Assembly (NCBI GenBank): GCA_020746835.1
Contig: JAGPNK010000001.1
Span: forward strand, 1,426,001-1,490,000
Source of the DNA: Stachybotrys elegans
Lineage: Eukaryota; Ascomycota; Sordariomycetes; Hypocreales; Stachybotryaceae
DNA: 64,000 nucleotides
Reading direction: 5' to 3'
The stretch's first letter is position 1; every line of letters starts with the position of its first letter. Positions 51,601-61,839 of this stretch are shown here, piece by piece. The position numbers and the translations under genes were made by a program. The notes below the pieces were generated by a model. It saw only the letters and a program-made list of their open reading frames with translations. It made no database searches and was not told the origin of the DNA.

Positions 51601-52636
51601 CTGCCGGGACCGTAGGCAATACGGAGCAGCCTGACCCCAGGGTTTATGAGTCTTACCTGGGGCTAGAGAAGAGGTTATCTCCCCTCGAGTTTCAGCTCCT
51701 TTCGGTCTGCCTTTCCGGAGTTTGCTCACCATCTCCCGGATACGACACCCATCATTCCAATTGATGGCCAACCCCCGAGAATCATCCTGGGTGTTGGTGC
51801 GCTCCGTTCGCAGTTGGCTAATTATTTTTGCATCTGCCGGCAACGAGGAAGCAGAATGCCATTTGGTCACTGCTCCAAGCATGGCCGGGGCCACCCCCCT
51901 GTTATAAGGCGAATCCCTGTTGCCTGTCGGCAGGGTAGGTAAAGTACCCTTGAGCTCAAATGGCTGTTTACCCGCTGACCACCGATCCCCTGTGCCACTG
52001 TCAATTGCCTTTCCAAGGCCCTCCAAGGCCCCTCGGAACCTTCAGGCACCTGCCGGCCCCGGTCTAACCGTCCAGCCAACCTGCCTGACGGATCTGGTTA
52101 GGATCTGCCCCAATCACTCGCTCACTCAGAGTAGGCCGCCCCAAGCAGCCCCCAGGCGTCTCTCTCGCTCCTTCTGCCTCCTCCCTGGTACCGTGCCCGG
52201 TTGATCCACGCATCCACGCATCCACCCGTCCACACCCACCTTCAAGTCACACCCACTCTCTCTCCATCCACCTCGCATCGACTCCGGCACCCCCTCCAAT
52301 ACCACCATCACCCACCACCACCACGCCCGCGCCCACGCCCGCGCTCGCGCCCACGCATCACACCTTAGACCTAGCTCCCACTAGTTTTCCTTGGTCCCAG
52401 TCCGTGTTTTGGTGGCTTGTTTCTTGTCGCTGGTCTCTTTTTCATCCATCCCGTTTATATCTCCAACTGCCCAGGGTCCCCTCTAGACATTCCCAGCCCT
52501 ATCTTACACCTCGCATCTCTTCGACTTGGTCAACAACAACAACCAACATAGATACCGTCACGCGTCTTCCTCTCCCTCTCGCCAACACTCGACGGCCTTA
52601 GACCTCTTATCCTGCATGCACGATTGACTAGTTCGG

Positions 52637-52642
52637 ATGTAG
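52637..52642 (+). promoter_or_regulatory. Start-stop upstream ORF before the PH gene
   Basis: ATG-TAG, with another tiny frame (ATG CAC GAT TGA, 52615-52626) just before. Both lie within 180 nt of the main ATG in its probable leader. If transcribed, they could lower translation of the main frame, whose own start is in a strong CACCATGG context. Confidence 0.5.
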
Positions 52643-52787
52643 CCGAGACGGTTGAAACCTCCTCCGATCATCATCGCCCTCTGCGACGAAGCCACATTGA
52701 AAGAACTCGGCAAGAGCCGCTGCCACAGCCTGATACGGACGACTTATTCTACCTGGCGCCTCGTGGACGCGCCCAGAGCCCATCACC

Positions 52788-55121
52788 ATGGCGCATATTC
52801 TAGCATACGATTCGCTATCGGCCAGGCCTACTACACTGTCGACGCAGCGCCCCCGGCCGCACGATACAAACCCAGAAGATCGCGTGGCGCTGCGCAGCTC
52901 TCAGAAAGCCAGCCGCCGAGAGTCGCGGCTCGGTTTGCGAACCATCTTTGGACGTCCCAGAACATCCAACTCGGATGCCTCACCCCCCTCACACCTGACT
53001 GATTCCTTGCGTTCTGCCTCCTTGTCCAGCGACGTACCCACGAGCCATTCACGCCCGGCGTCGATTGCTCCAGGCTCGGCGTACGGTCCCGGCGACAGCA
53101 GCGAGCAGCTCTCCATCTCCTCTGGCCTGGCCAGCCTGGACCTTTCCTGGGCACCGCCTCCCTTGTTCAAAGCATACCCTCGTGCCATCCGAGATGCGAC
53201 TCTGCCAGCTTCAACTCTGGATGCGGATTACATTGTGCGCCTCAACAGCAAATCCACCGGCGATGCAGGCTTCCACGCCGCAAGCGACCAGCGAACGGCG
53301 GAGAAAGTGAGAAAGAAGCACCGCCAGACGCTATCACTGACGTCCACCAAGCTGGAATGGACTACCAAGATCTACATTCTCGAAACTTCGGGCTACCTGC
53401 TTCAGTACGCCGCTGAGGGCGCCCATGACCGCACTCCCGAAAAGATCCTCCAACTGGGCCGGTCATCAGCCGCCTTTGCCAGCGATGTCATACCTGGCAA
53501 GCACTGGGTGCTCCAGGTCTCCTCTGTTGTGGAGTCTGAGTCGCAACCCACAGAGTCCCGTTCTCTATTCTCAAAGCTCCATATCCGATCTGGAGAGAAG
53601 CAGAAGTCGACCAACATGCTGCTGATCTTCGAGAGCGCCGAGGACATGGATGGTTGGATGACGACGCTTCGCCGTGAGATTGAGCGCTTAGGAGGCAAGA
53701 GGAGTCTCTCCGAGACGGGCGCACCAAAGGAAATTGAGGAGGCGTTGCATCCGACGCCCATGCGGAATCCTGTGCCCCGAAGCTCGAACCGCTATTCCCT
53801 CTACGCCGACAACTCATCCAAGGAGCGTTTTGATCGAGATGAGTTCCCCGTCATGGCACATGATGTCGAGGGGTTCCACGAGGGAGTGGATGACACGTCT
53901 ACAACCGACAGTCTGGTATCCCACGATGAGCGCCAGCTCGACAACCTCCGCAACAGTGCCAATCGACTCTCTTACCACTCCTCTGGGCAGCGCACCATCG
54001 TCACATCTGCCGGGTCGAGTCCCGCATGCTCACCTTCACGGGAGACATTCAATATACCACCCCAAGACCTTCTTCCGCCAAAGTCTGAAGCGCGCTTGAG
54101 GCCCAACGCCTCCGCGATTCTCTATCGCCGCTCTTCCCTCCAGATGCTTAGCCCCTTCGTGGAGCACGGAGCCAACTCTTCTGCGGCTCCGCCGCAAAAC
54201 ACGACACTGGAAAACGACGCTCAAGCAGATGCTGGGCCATCCCCAGTCGATCCGCCCCAACCACCACTGAACTTTAGTGTTCCAAGATCCTCCAACCGTC
54301 GCTTTTCCACATACAGAATACCAACGGGACCAGAGCCCGACGGTCCGTCGCCGCAGCACAAAGGCGGCTCGACTCCTCATCGAGTTGGAGCCCGTAAGCC
54401 ACCTCCAGCCCAGCTACGATCCACTCGTCCATTGTCAATGGTGATGGACTTGCCATCGCCTCAGGCTGATATTGCCGATCGCCCAGCGACACGTCACGAC
54501 ACCTCTGACTTGCACATATCCACGGATCCTGTGCCTCCGCCCCCGCCCCCGCGATCTGCGTCACGACCACGGCCCCGCCCGCCGCTCTCCCACGCGATTC
54601 ACCGCCCTAAATCACCTCTGCACCACGGCAAGCCCATCTACGGCAACCCTCGCAGGATGGCTAGTCTCGGCTCCATCAGCAGACAAGATGTGGTCCCTCA
54701 GCTGTCGGGTGCGCAATACGGTATCCCCCAGAGCAAAGACGCCGCCATGTCGACCGGGCGTAGATCAAATATCCAGGGCCCAGCACTGGCCGACGATGCG
54801 CCGAGCGCCCCCTTGATTTCCCCCCGAACTCTGAAGCGAGCAAGCATGCACTCTATGGTCTCGGACCGCTCCTCACGGCATGAAGCAACTATGGACAATT
54901 ATGCGTCCTTCATGACTGCCCTGCCACCTTTGCGCGCCCCGCCGCCCTTGATGCCTCTCCCACCTCTGCCAGGGTCCAAAAATGGCCAACAGCTCAACAT
55001 GGAGGCCGCCTCCAAGGCTCTTCTTAACCGGAGGAGCATGCCTCACCTGATGGACGGACCTCCCCCCGCCCCTCCACCGGTGTGCGCACTGCCGCCCATC
55101 CCTCACAAACCCAATTTTTAG
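52788..55121 (+). CDS. PH-domain protein, probably membrane- or cortex-associated
   Basis: Single exon, 777 aa. The start at 52788 has a strong CACCATGG context. A disordered Ser/Arg-rich N-terminus (about 1-140) is followed by a pleckstrin-homology-like fold at about 150-300: ADYIVRLNSKSTGDAGFH, LSLTSTKLEWTTKIYILETS, GYLLQYAAEGAHDRTPEKIL, LGRSSAAFASDVIPGKHWVL and NMLLIFESAEDMDGWMTTLR (the Trp of the last helix is present). The rest is a disordered Pro/Ser-rich tail with many proline runs (PPPPPPRSASRPRPRP) that could bind SH3 domains, and it ends in PPPVCALPPIPHKP. Probable lipid-binding scaffold. Beyond the PH call no function can be given. The upstream DNA is a long C/T-rich leader with mini-ORFs. 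Confidence 0.85.
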   Translation: MAHILAYDSLSARPTTLSTQRPRPHDTNPEDRVALRSSQKASRRESRLGLRTIFGRPRTSNSDASPPSHLTDSLRSASLSSDVPTSHSRPASIAPGSAYGPGDSSEQLSISSGLASLDLSWAPPPLFKAYPRAIRDATLPASTLDADYIVRLNSKSTGDAGFHAASDQRTAEKVRKKHRQTLSLTSTKLEWTTKIYILETSGYLLQYAAEGAHDRTPEKILQLGRSSAAFASDVIPGKHWVLQVSSVVESESQPTESRSLFSKLHIRSGEKQKSTNMLLIFESAEDMDGWMTTLRREIERLGGKRSLSETGAPKEIEEALHPTPMRNPVPRSSNRYSLYADNSSKERFDRDEFPVMAHDVEGFHEGVDDTSTTDSLVSHDERQLDNLRNSANRLSYHSSGQRTIVTSAGSSPACSPSRETFNIPPQDLLPPKSEARLRPNASAILYRRSSLQMLSPFVEHGANSSAAPPQNTTLENDAQADAGPSPVDPPQPPLNFSVPRSSNRRFSTYRIPTGPEPDGPSPQHKGGSTPHRVGARKPPPAQLRSTRPLSMVMDLPSPQADIADRPATRHDTSDLHISTDPVPPPPPPRSASRPRPRPPLSHAIHRPKSPLHHGKPIYGNPRRMASLGSISRQDVVPQLSGAQYGIPQSKDAAMSTGRRSNIQGPALADDAPSAPLISPRTLKRASMHSMVSDRSSRHEATMDNYASFMTALPPLRAPPPLMPLPPLPGSKNGQQLNMEAASKALLNRRSMPHLMDGPPPAPPPVCALPPIPHKPNF

Positions 55122-56099
55122 GCAAAATACCCCGGCAACTGAACTACCTACCTATCCTAGTACGAGTTATCTATCCGATCCTGGACACACTGTCTGATCT
55201 CAAGATATTATTTTCTTATCTCTGCAACAACAATCCACAATACCCTCCTTACAACATTCCACACGCGCAGAACAGCTGTGCATCGACCTGAGCCAAAGGC
55301 GCTCTACTTATCCTTTTCACTATGTATTTGCAAATGTACCTATAGATATGGCCTGGGCGTCATGCGTGTGGTAGCGAGTGGCGACTCGTCTACGGTGTTT
55401 TGGTCCTCACGAAACTCAGTTTGCTGGCAGATATTAGCTATTTGTTGGAGCTTCAGGTGTCTTATTTTCTTTTCCTATCTTTTTTTCGACCAAGTATTTA
55501 AGGCCTTTGGGGGACATGGATGATACCCAAAGATAGTACCAGCACAATAAAAGTCCATTTGCGTTATTCTTTTTCTCACATTCTGCCGTGCTTTACTAGA
55601 CATGCATCCAGTGTGCATTCCCCTACTGCCCAGATCCAAATAGGCGCTTTGTTCTAAACATGATTCCATCTAAACACTGTCCGCCTTGTTCTTGCCACTA
55701 TATTTTGTTCAATGCACTTACTTAGTCTCGATCAACTTACCGTGATTGCTCTGACTGAGACTGACTAATATGGTGTCTGCTGCGCACCTGCCATAGTCAC
55801 CTCACGGCAGTCACAACACAAGTGTTTCAATCAGTCAATCATGCGACAAGCGAGATATGACGGCGACATGATACTGAGGAAGGAGGCAGCGACATGTGCC
55901 AACCAAGACAGCTCCCCGTCTTCTCCTTCTCCCTTGAGGGAATAAGGCCCCGATGACGATTCCCTACCTGAGGAGGACTCTTAACTCTTCTTCTCACCTC
56001 ACGAGACAGTTGCTCAACAAGACCATTGTCAACAATTATCGGCTACTTTGCATCACCATTTGTCGTTATATTACACTAGCCCGCTTTCTTGCATTCAGG
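55122..56099. other. Intergenic, PH gene to quinoprotein gene
   Basis: About 1 kb: 3' UTR of the PH gene, then AT-richer DNA. No ORF. The next ATG-in-frame stretch at 55953 probably lies in the leader. Confidence 0.4.
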
Positions 56100-57539
56100 A
56101 TGCTCCGGAGTCTAACAGCGGGGTTGCTCTGTGCTGCTGCACTCCGCCCTGTCATTGCAGCCTGCGAAGAGCGCCAGCCGGCTGCTGATATTCAGGCGGC
56201 ACCTGGAGTTGGCTTCAAACTACTCAAGAATGACCTGAGACGGCCTCGTCAGGTCATTGTTGACTCGCAAGACAACCTCCTTGTCCTTGCACAGGGGGCT
56301 GGCGAAGTCTGGCGGTTTGTGCTCGATGACCAGGAGGGACTGGATGTATGCATCGACTCGCTTTCTGTCATATTGAGCAACCCAGACGTAAGTTTGATGC
56401 CTATTGCAGCCGTATCGGATGACTTGGACTAACATCTAAAGCTCACACATTCTCTCGCACTCTCGGCCGATGGACAGACACTATTTGCTTCCTCGAGCGA
56501 AGATGTGTACGTGTACCCCTATGATCCTGAGACGGGAATCACCGGGGACCCCACGGTCATCATCACTGGCATGTCCGACTATGGAGATCACCCAACACGC
56601 ACAATACTAGTACCGAAGCAGAACCCAGACCTGCTCATCGTGGCCCAGGGCTCCAAAGCTAATCTCGACGAGGATGCGATCAACATTGATTCAGGAATAG
56701 GACAGCTGCGATCCTTTGTAATCGACGAGCTTCTGAGCAGCAGTTCGCCCGCAACTTACACAAACGGCGCGGTCCTGGGTTGGGGCCTTAGAAACGTCGT
56801 TGGAATGACACAAGACCCTCTCACTGGCGCGATTGTGAGTGCATCAAAACCCTCCATGGATCATACCTAATACTTTCCAGTGGTCGGTTGACAACGCCAT
56901 GGATAACTTCCAAAGAGCGGGAATTGATGTTCATTTCAATAACCCAGGCGAGGAGCTCAACTTCCACGGCAGGCCAGATGGCCTAGACAGCACTGTCTTT
57001 GGCCAGAACTTTGGATATCCGGATTGTGTTGCAATTTGGGATCCATCGGCCATCGTAGATTACGCAGGCACTCCGGAAACCGGGAAGCGAATGGTGGGAA
57101 ACCAATCCAGATCACTTGTATCAGACCTGGCCTGCCAAACCGACTATATACCACCCCGTCTCACCTTTGGGGCACACATGGCGCCTCTGGACATAGCCTT
57201 CCAGGAGGATGGTTCGGCCGCCTTCATTACGTTCCACGGCAGTTGGTAAGAAGCGTCATTGCTGATTTTCTTTACGAGAAGCCCGATGCTGACTGGTGCA
57301 GGAATCGCGATACGCCTGTCGGTTACAGGTTGAGCCTCGTACGGTTTAGTGATGGAGAGCCGGTGGCCCCTGGGACAAGTATGGATGCCGAGGAGCCTCT
57401 GCTATGGAACGCAAACATTGAGCAGTGTCCATTTGACTGCTTCCGGCCCGTCAGTGTGACACTTGACTCGAGTGGACGACTCTTTATGACGAGCGATAGC
57501 ACGGGCGAGCTGTTTGTGATTACCTTGGACGAGGCGTAG
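56100..57539 (+). CDS. Secreted soluble quinoprotein (sorbosone/pyranose dehydrogenase-like, AA12 type)
   Basis: Four exons, 56100-56387, 56442-56834, 56881-57245 and 57302-57539, give 427 aa. The start at 56100 gives a clean signal peptide (MLRSLTAGLLCAAALRPVIA) with cleavage before AC; the frame is open farther upstream but with no signal sequence. The rest fits a six-bladed beta-propeller with repeating SADGQTLFASSSEDVYVYPY and PRQVIVDSQDNLLVLAQG blades. Conserved family points include LGWGLRNVVGMTQDPLTGAI, EELNFHGRPDGLD, YPDCVAIWDP, the FHGSWNRDTPVGY motif, and VSVTLDSSGRLFMTSD. Members of this family (fungal L-sorbosone dehydrogenases, CAZy AA12) use PQQ and oxidise sugars; PQQ must be imported. 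Cofactor binding here is inferred from family, not visible. Tail GELFVITLDEA suggests no anchor. Confidence 0.85.
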
Positions 57540-57963
57540 CCGCTAGGGATAGTGGGAAACAGTGTGGAAGGCTTCAGGCTAGAGAGGTGGTTGGCCCTGA
57601 TGTAACAAGTATAGAAATAAAGAGTATTATTCGCTATGCCTATTCGCTACCTGTTCGTATATGGTTGCAGAGCGTTTGTTTGCTCATGAGATGTGACAAA
57701 TCCAATCCAACCCAGTGTGATATCATAACTTCGTCAAGCTAATCGACCAGTGCAGCAACAAGTATATGCTGGATGCTCAATCTACCTTGTATTCCCGACC
57801 CATCTCTCGATAATTGTTTTGGCGAATCGTTTTGCAATCAAATGGTCATTCGGTAGAAACCGCGGGAACGCTGGATATGAGAGAGAGGGGGGGGGGGGGG
57901 GGGGGGGAACAAAACTGATAAACGCCGGAAGCCCCAAAAAGTGACAAGGCAGTGACAGTGCTT
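57540..57963. other. Convergent intergenic with long G homopolymer
   Basis: 0.42 kb between two 3' ends. A pure G21 run occupies 57887-57907, preceded by a short (GA)n. Confidence 0.5.
57887..57907. repeat. G21 homopolymer
   Basis: Twenty-one G in a row, adjoining a (GA)n stretch. Exact length should be treated as uncertain. Could form a quadruplex or be a sequencing artefact. Confidence 0.8.
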
Positions 57964-58548
57964 CTAGTAGCGACCGCTGTGACTTCCATCTAGATAGCTA
58001 CTCTCTACACCGGACCTGTCATCGCTGAAGTAGCCGAGACCCGGCCCACGGCTGCGGCTGCGGCTCTTGCGACGGGGAGGGCTGTGCTCCTCGAGCACAA
58101 CAATCTCATCCTCATCCTCATCCTCATCATCGTAGCGGGGGACAACGCGGGGAGGCGGTGGAGCAGAGGTGCGCGTCTCGCTGCGTGTGGGGGAGTCGAC
58201 GATGACGGGAGCGGCGGCGCGGCGCTCACGGCGGACCTCTGTGGTCTCGCGGACGACGCGGCGGGCAGGTGGGCGGCGGCTGCTGCGACGGCTCTCGGTG
58301 CGGGTGACGTAGCTGCTGGTGCCGTCGACGACGGCAGCGGCGGTGAGGGGGACGCCGAAGTGGAGGAAGTAGTAGACGAGGAAGAGGAGGAGGAGGAAGG
58401 CCGCGACGGAGCCGATGACGATGGCGGCGACGACGCCGGGGGCGGGGGAGCTGTTGAGCTGGCCGTAGTGCGAGGGGATGGCGACGAACTCGTCGTCGGA
58501 TTCGTCGCGCTGGCGGGCGTGGAGGAGGGCGCGTAGGAGGGCGGGCAT
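57964..58548 (-). CDS. Single-pass membrane protein with disordered cytosolic tail
   Basis: Single exon, 194 aa. A short N-terminus (MPALLRALLHARQRDESDDE) is followed by one transmembrane segment at about residues 38-64 (VVAAIVIGSVAAFLLLLFLV, then YYFLHFG). The long C-terminal tail is Arg/Ser-rich then acidic: RESR-type basic patches (TESRRSSRRPPARRVVRETT), an Asp/Glu run (YDDEDEDEDEIVVLEEHS, coded by TCATCC-type repeats at about 58106-58130), and a serine/arginine end (RRKSRSRSRG). It reads as a fungal-specific tail-anchored or type I-like protein. No domain or function is recognised. It shares an 0.86-kb divergent upstream region with RIB7. GC-rich shadows overlap on both other frames. Confidence 0.72.
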   Translation of the reverse strand: MPALLRALLHARQRDESDDEFVAIPSHYGQLNSSPAPGVVAAIVIGSVAAFLLLLFLVYYFLHFGVPLTAAAVVDGTSSYVTRTESRRSSRRPPARRVVRETTEVRRERRAAAPVIVDSPTRSETRTSAPPPPRVVPRYDDEDEDEDEIVVLEEHSPPRRKSRSRSRGPGLGYFSDDRSGVESSYLDGSHSGRY

Positions 58549-59408
58549 GGCGGGCGGTTGGTGGTAGTAGGTTGAGGAGCGAGGGAGAGAGATGTGTCTT
58601 GCTGGCGGTGATGGTTGACGTCGATGTCGTTGGGTAGATGGCGGCGTGTGTTGGCTACCAACTGGGTAGTATGCTTTGTACCGAAATGAGTATGGGCTTG
58701 TCTAATGCGCCATGTCGTTTCTCAATTGCGATGCCGCTGCCATGCCTGAGGAACTACTAGAGTAAGGTGATGCTGATAAAAAAACGAGAGAGAGAATCCA
58801 GGGTCGATGAAAGCTGATAATTCTGGTTGCGGGGCAGCCAGAGGAGCTCCTGCCACTTACCTTACCTGACGGCGGCCGGGATCCCATGCAGCCAACCAAT
58901 TAGCTTTGCAGGTTGGACCCCTGGCCCAACCACCCACTTTGGCCTCGGCGCGGGATTGGGAGTGCCTGGGCGAGGTTAAGGCTGGAAGCTTCACGTTTCG
59001 AGCTGTGTGAGGTGGAAAGGGTCGTAGAATGAAGCCTTTTGGATATATTTATTTTTTAGTCTCCTGGATGCAGAGCTTCAGTTGAGCGGAGCTGATATCA
59101 CATAGCACATGGCCTTGAATGCTGCTCAAATCAAAAGGTTACCTACCTATGCTGGGTAAATAGGTATATGATGGGCACGTCAGAGTTCTCTTGATCTAAT
59201 CACACTTTCCTTCTCAAAAGTATGGCTTGCCAGAATTACTGTGCCTTTTCTTGCCTTTCTTTCCTCTGAGTTGCGCATGTTGTGATAGCCATCTAAACTT
59301 CACGCCAATCGCCCCACGTCCTTTCTTTTCTAAGCAGATCCAGTCCAGAAGTCGATCCCCGCACCCTCAACGCTCTCTCCAAGCTTGACAAGAAAGAAAC
59401 AAGAAGAA
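58549..59408. other. Divergent promoter region (membrane protein / RIB7)
   Basis: 0.86 kb. A short AT-rich stretch (ATATATTTATTTTTTAG) lies at about 59042 and TACCTACCTATG near 59142. No gene. Confidence 0.45.
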
Positions 59409-60209
59409 ATGGATGACCGTCTCACCATAGACCCCGCCGCCGCCGCCTGGCTCCAACCTCACCTCCCTCCCCCGGCGCCCGCGAGCCGCCGCCCCTTTGT
59501 CACGCTCACCTTCGCGACCTCGCTCGACTCGTCCCTCTCCCTGGCCCCCGGCGTCCGCACCCGCCTCTCCGGGCCCGAGTCCAAGGCCATGACGCACTAC
59601 CTGCGCTCCCGCCACGCCGCCATCCTCGTCGGCGTCTCCACCGTGCTGGCCGACGACCCGGGCCTCAACTGCCGCATCGCCGGCGCCGCGTCTCACCCGC
59701 GCCCCGTCGTCGTCGACCCCCATCTCCGCTGGCCCGTCGCCGCCCAAGACAAGGTTCTTCAGCTGTGCCGCGAGGGCAAGGGCCTGGCGCCGTTTGTCCT
59801 GACTGCCCTTGAGCCCGCGCAGGTGCCCGCCGCGAGCGCCGCCTTGCTTCACGGCCTGGGTGGCAAGTTTATCCACGTCCCGTCGAGCGCCTCTGCCGAC
59901 TCGAGTGGCCGGCTGCGCTTTCAGTGGCGCGATATCCTCGCTGCCTTGCAGGCAGAAGGATTGGCCAGCGTCATGGTCGAGGGGGGCGCCGGCATCATCA
60001 ATTCACTCCTCCACCCCGCCTGCCAGGACCTTGTCGACTCGGTCATCGTCACCATCGCCCCGACCTGGCTAGGGCGGGGTGGCGTCGTCGTCTCTCCCGA
60101 AAGGGTGCAGGATGATTCCGGCGTGCCAGTGCCTGCCGCAAGACTCTCGTCTGTGAAATGGCATCCGTTTGGCGAAGATGTCGTCCTGTGCGGTAAGCTG
60201 CAGAAATGA
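59409..60209 (+). CDS. RIB7: 2,5-diamino-6-ribosylamino-pyrimidinone 5'-phosphate reductase (riboflavin synthesis)
   Basis: Second step of fungal riboflavin biosynthesis: NADPH reduction of the ribosyl side chain to ribityl. Single exon, 266 aa, like yeast Rib7. The RibD C-terminal / DHFR-like fold is visible: FVTLTFATSLDSSLSLAPG, RTRLSGPESKAMTHYLRSRH, AAILVGVSTVLADDPGLNCR, HPRPVVVDPHLRWPV, LASVMVEGGAGIINSLL and APTWLGRGG. The N-terminus (MDDRLTIDPAAAAWLQPHLP) carries the small fungal extension. Start at 59409 is in a good AAATGG context. Clean, intact gene with strong GC3 bias, which creates a long antisense ORF. Confidence 0.94.
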   Translation: MDDRLTIDPAAAAWLQPHLPPPAPASRRPFVTLTFATSLDSSLSLAPGVRTRLSGPESKAMTHYLRSRHAAILVGVSTVLADDPGLNCRIAGAASHPRPVVVDPHLRWPVAAQDKVLQLCREGKGLAPFVLTALEPAQVPAASAALLHGLGGKFIHVPSSASADSSGRLRFQWRDILAALQAEGLASVMVEGGAGIINSLLHPACQDLVDSVIVTIAPTWLGRGGVVVSPERVQDDSGVPVPAARLSSVKWHPFGEDVVLCGKLQK

Positions 60210-61839
60210 GGTGTGTGCTCAAAGCCAAACCCAGCCGCTGCCTTGTCGCGGTTGGGCCATGACAAAAGTCTGTGCTGTGGTATGGCCTCTCGTCTTTCGA
60301 GTAACGCTTCACTCGACTTGACCCAAAGAGCCCCTCGGATCATAAATGACACTGGCAGAAGTCTTCGAAACCAGGACCAATCTGGTGTTGTCATTGATCA
60401 AGCTGAGTCTACAATCATCAGCCATCTGGTATGGACTGTACAGGGCGTCCATCCATTGTTGTAAATCACAGCAACATCCTCGCCAGACGCAACCCAGCTT
60501 CAGCGCTATGCTGCTTCACCAGCCGTGTCTCGCCCAGGCAGTCATGCGAGGACAGCATACGCATCAACTAAGGAGGAATCAAGACACAGTCGTGGGAGGA
60601 AAGGAAGGCCGGTAACACAAGTTCAGCGCCTGGGTACGGTGTTCTCTCAACCCGTACCTGTGATGGGAGAGTAGAGAAAAAGCAACGACGAGCCATCGTG
60701 TCACGCCCGCCGTGCGCGAGTCTATCCCCACAGTCCATTGGCTGGTCCGTATCTCACAAAACCCCCGCCGTAGCGGAGCGATCGTGGCATTGTTTCACCG
60801 TTGGATTGATCGGCCAGCCAAGGGAAACAAGGAGTCATGACGCAAAACGTTGGGGGCATACTCTCCGTATGCATCTACCGGTTGGTTGACAGCATCCTTT
60901 ATTACCCTCCTACCTTCATCTTCTGCTTCGTGCATGTTTATGCATAATGAGACATTGCTTCATAATTTGTTGCCAAGGCAAATATATCCGGTAACAGCCG
61001 TGCAACTCAGACAAGAACATTCAGAGCCGAAGCTTGCGAGCATGCCATTCACTCATCAACAGAATGCCACGCGGAGGCTTCAGCAGCTGCTGGATACGAC
61101 ATGAGACTCGGCCTTCCTTTGATCTTTTTGAAGCTAGCCATGCTATACGTCCCAATAAGTTTAATTCGTACAGGGGGTTGCCTTTATCCTATTAATTTCC
61201 TAACCAACCTCATCCCATGGCACCGGGAATTGGCCAGATAGGAGCCGCCTGGTCCACTACTATGGTATTAAACACTATTCCCCGTGCTCGGGTCCCTCAT
61301 ATAAAGTCCTGCCCTCAATCCTTGCCTATCCAAGCAATACGATAATCCAGACGTATAATCGTGCCAGCACGGCGGTCCAGTCTCAGCCGCTTCACCTCGT
61401 CAACGGCTTCGCCCATGCGGCACTGTGACAAGTCATCCTTTTGCCTTGTCCCATGCGACCTAGCTTTGGTCGCAGCGAGCATGGGCGGTTTCGTAAGTAT
61501 ACTAGATCGTCGCCAGCCAAGAGTCGCTCTGGAACTCAACTCATCGACCACGACTCATGTTTCGGCGGGTTGAAGGCGGCGACTTCCCATGGGCTGTCAT
61601 TCCGTTACATGTCCAGTCTCAAGGTCTCATTTGCCCTTGCTGGACATCATAATGCTGAAGCCTCAACAGTTTTGAGCTGGCCTTGTTTGACCGACTGATT
61701 GACTCAGATATCATGAGACTGAGACTCACGGTACCTGTCTCTGGCCAAATTCATTGGGAGCCGCACTAACCAGGGCCAGTGTTTGATTCGTTCGCGGCTG
61801 TATGGTACATTCGAAGTGCATCGGGTGACTGATCGTCCG
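60210..61839. other. 1.6-kb intergenic between RIB7 and the P450
   Basis: No supported gene; ORFs are short and without domains. Both flanking genes end here, so it should contain two 3' UTRs and otherwise silent DNA. Confidence 0.45.

Larger units (their letters stand above)
47643..52787. other. 5.1-kb gene-poor region upstream of the PH gene
   Basis: No supported gene on either strand. ORFs at 49100-49900 overlap each other on five frames, are GC-rich and show no domains. There is an (ACTC)n run at 48603-48625, a (CCCATTTT)n-like run near 51190-51220, and a 14-bp direct repeat AGCCCATGATCGGC near 50283 and 50419. The last 700 bases (from about 52100) are C-rich and A-poor, likely promoter and leader of the PH-domain gene. 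Degenerate mobile-element DNA is possible but I see no terminal repeats or coding trace. Confidence 0.45.
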
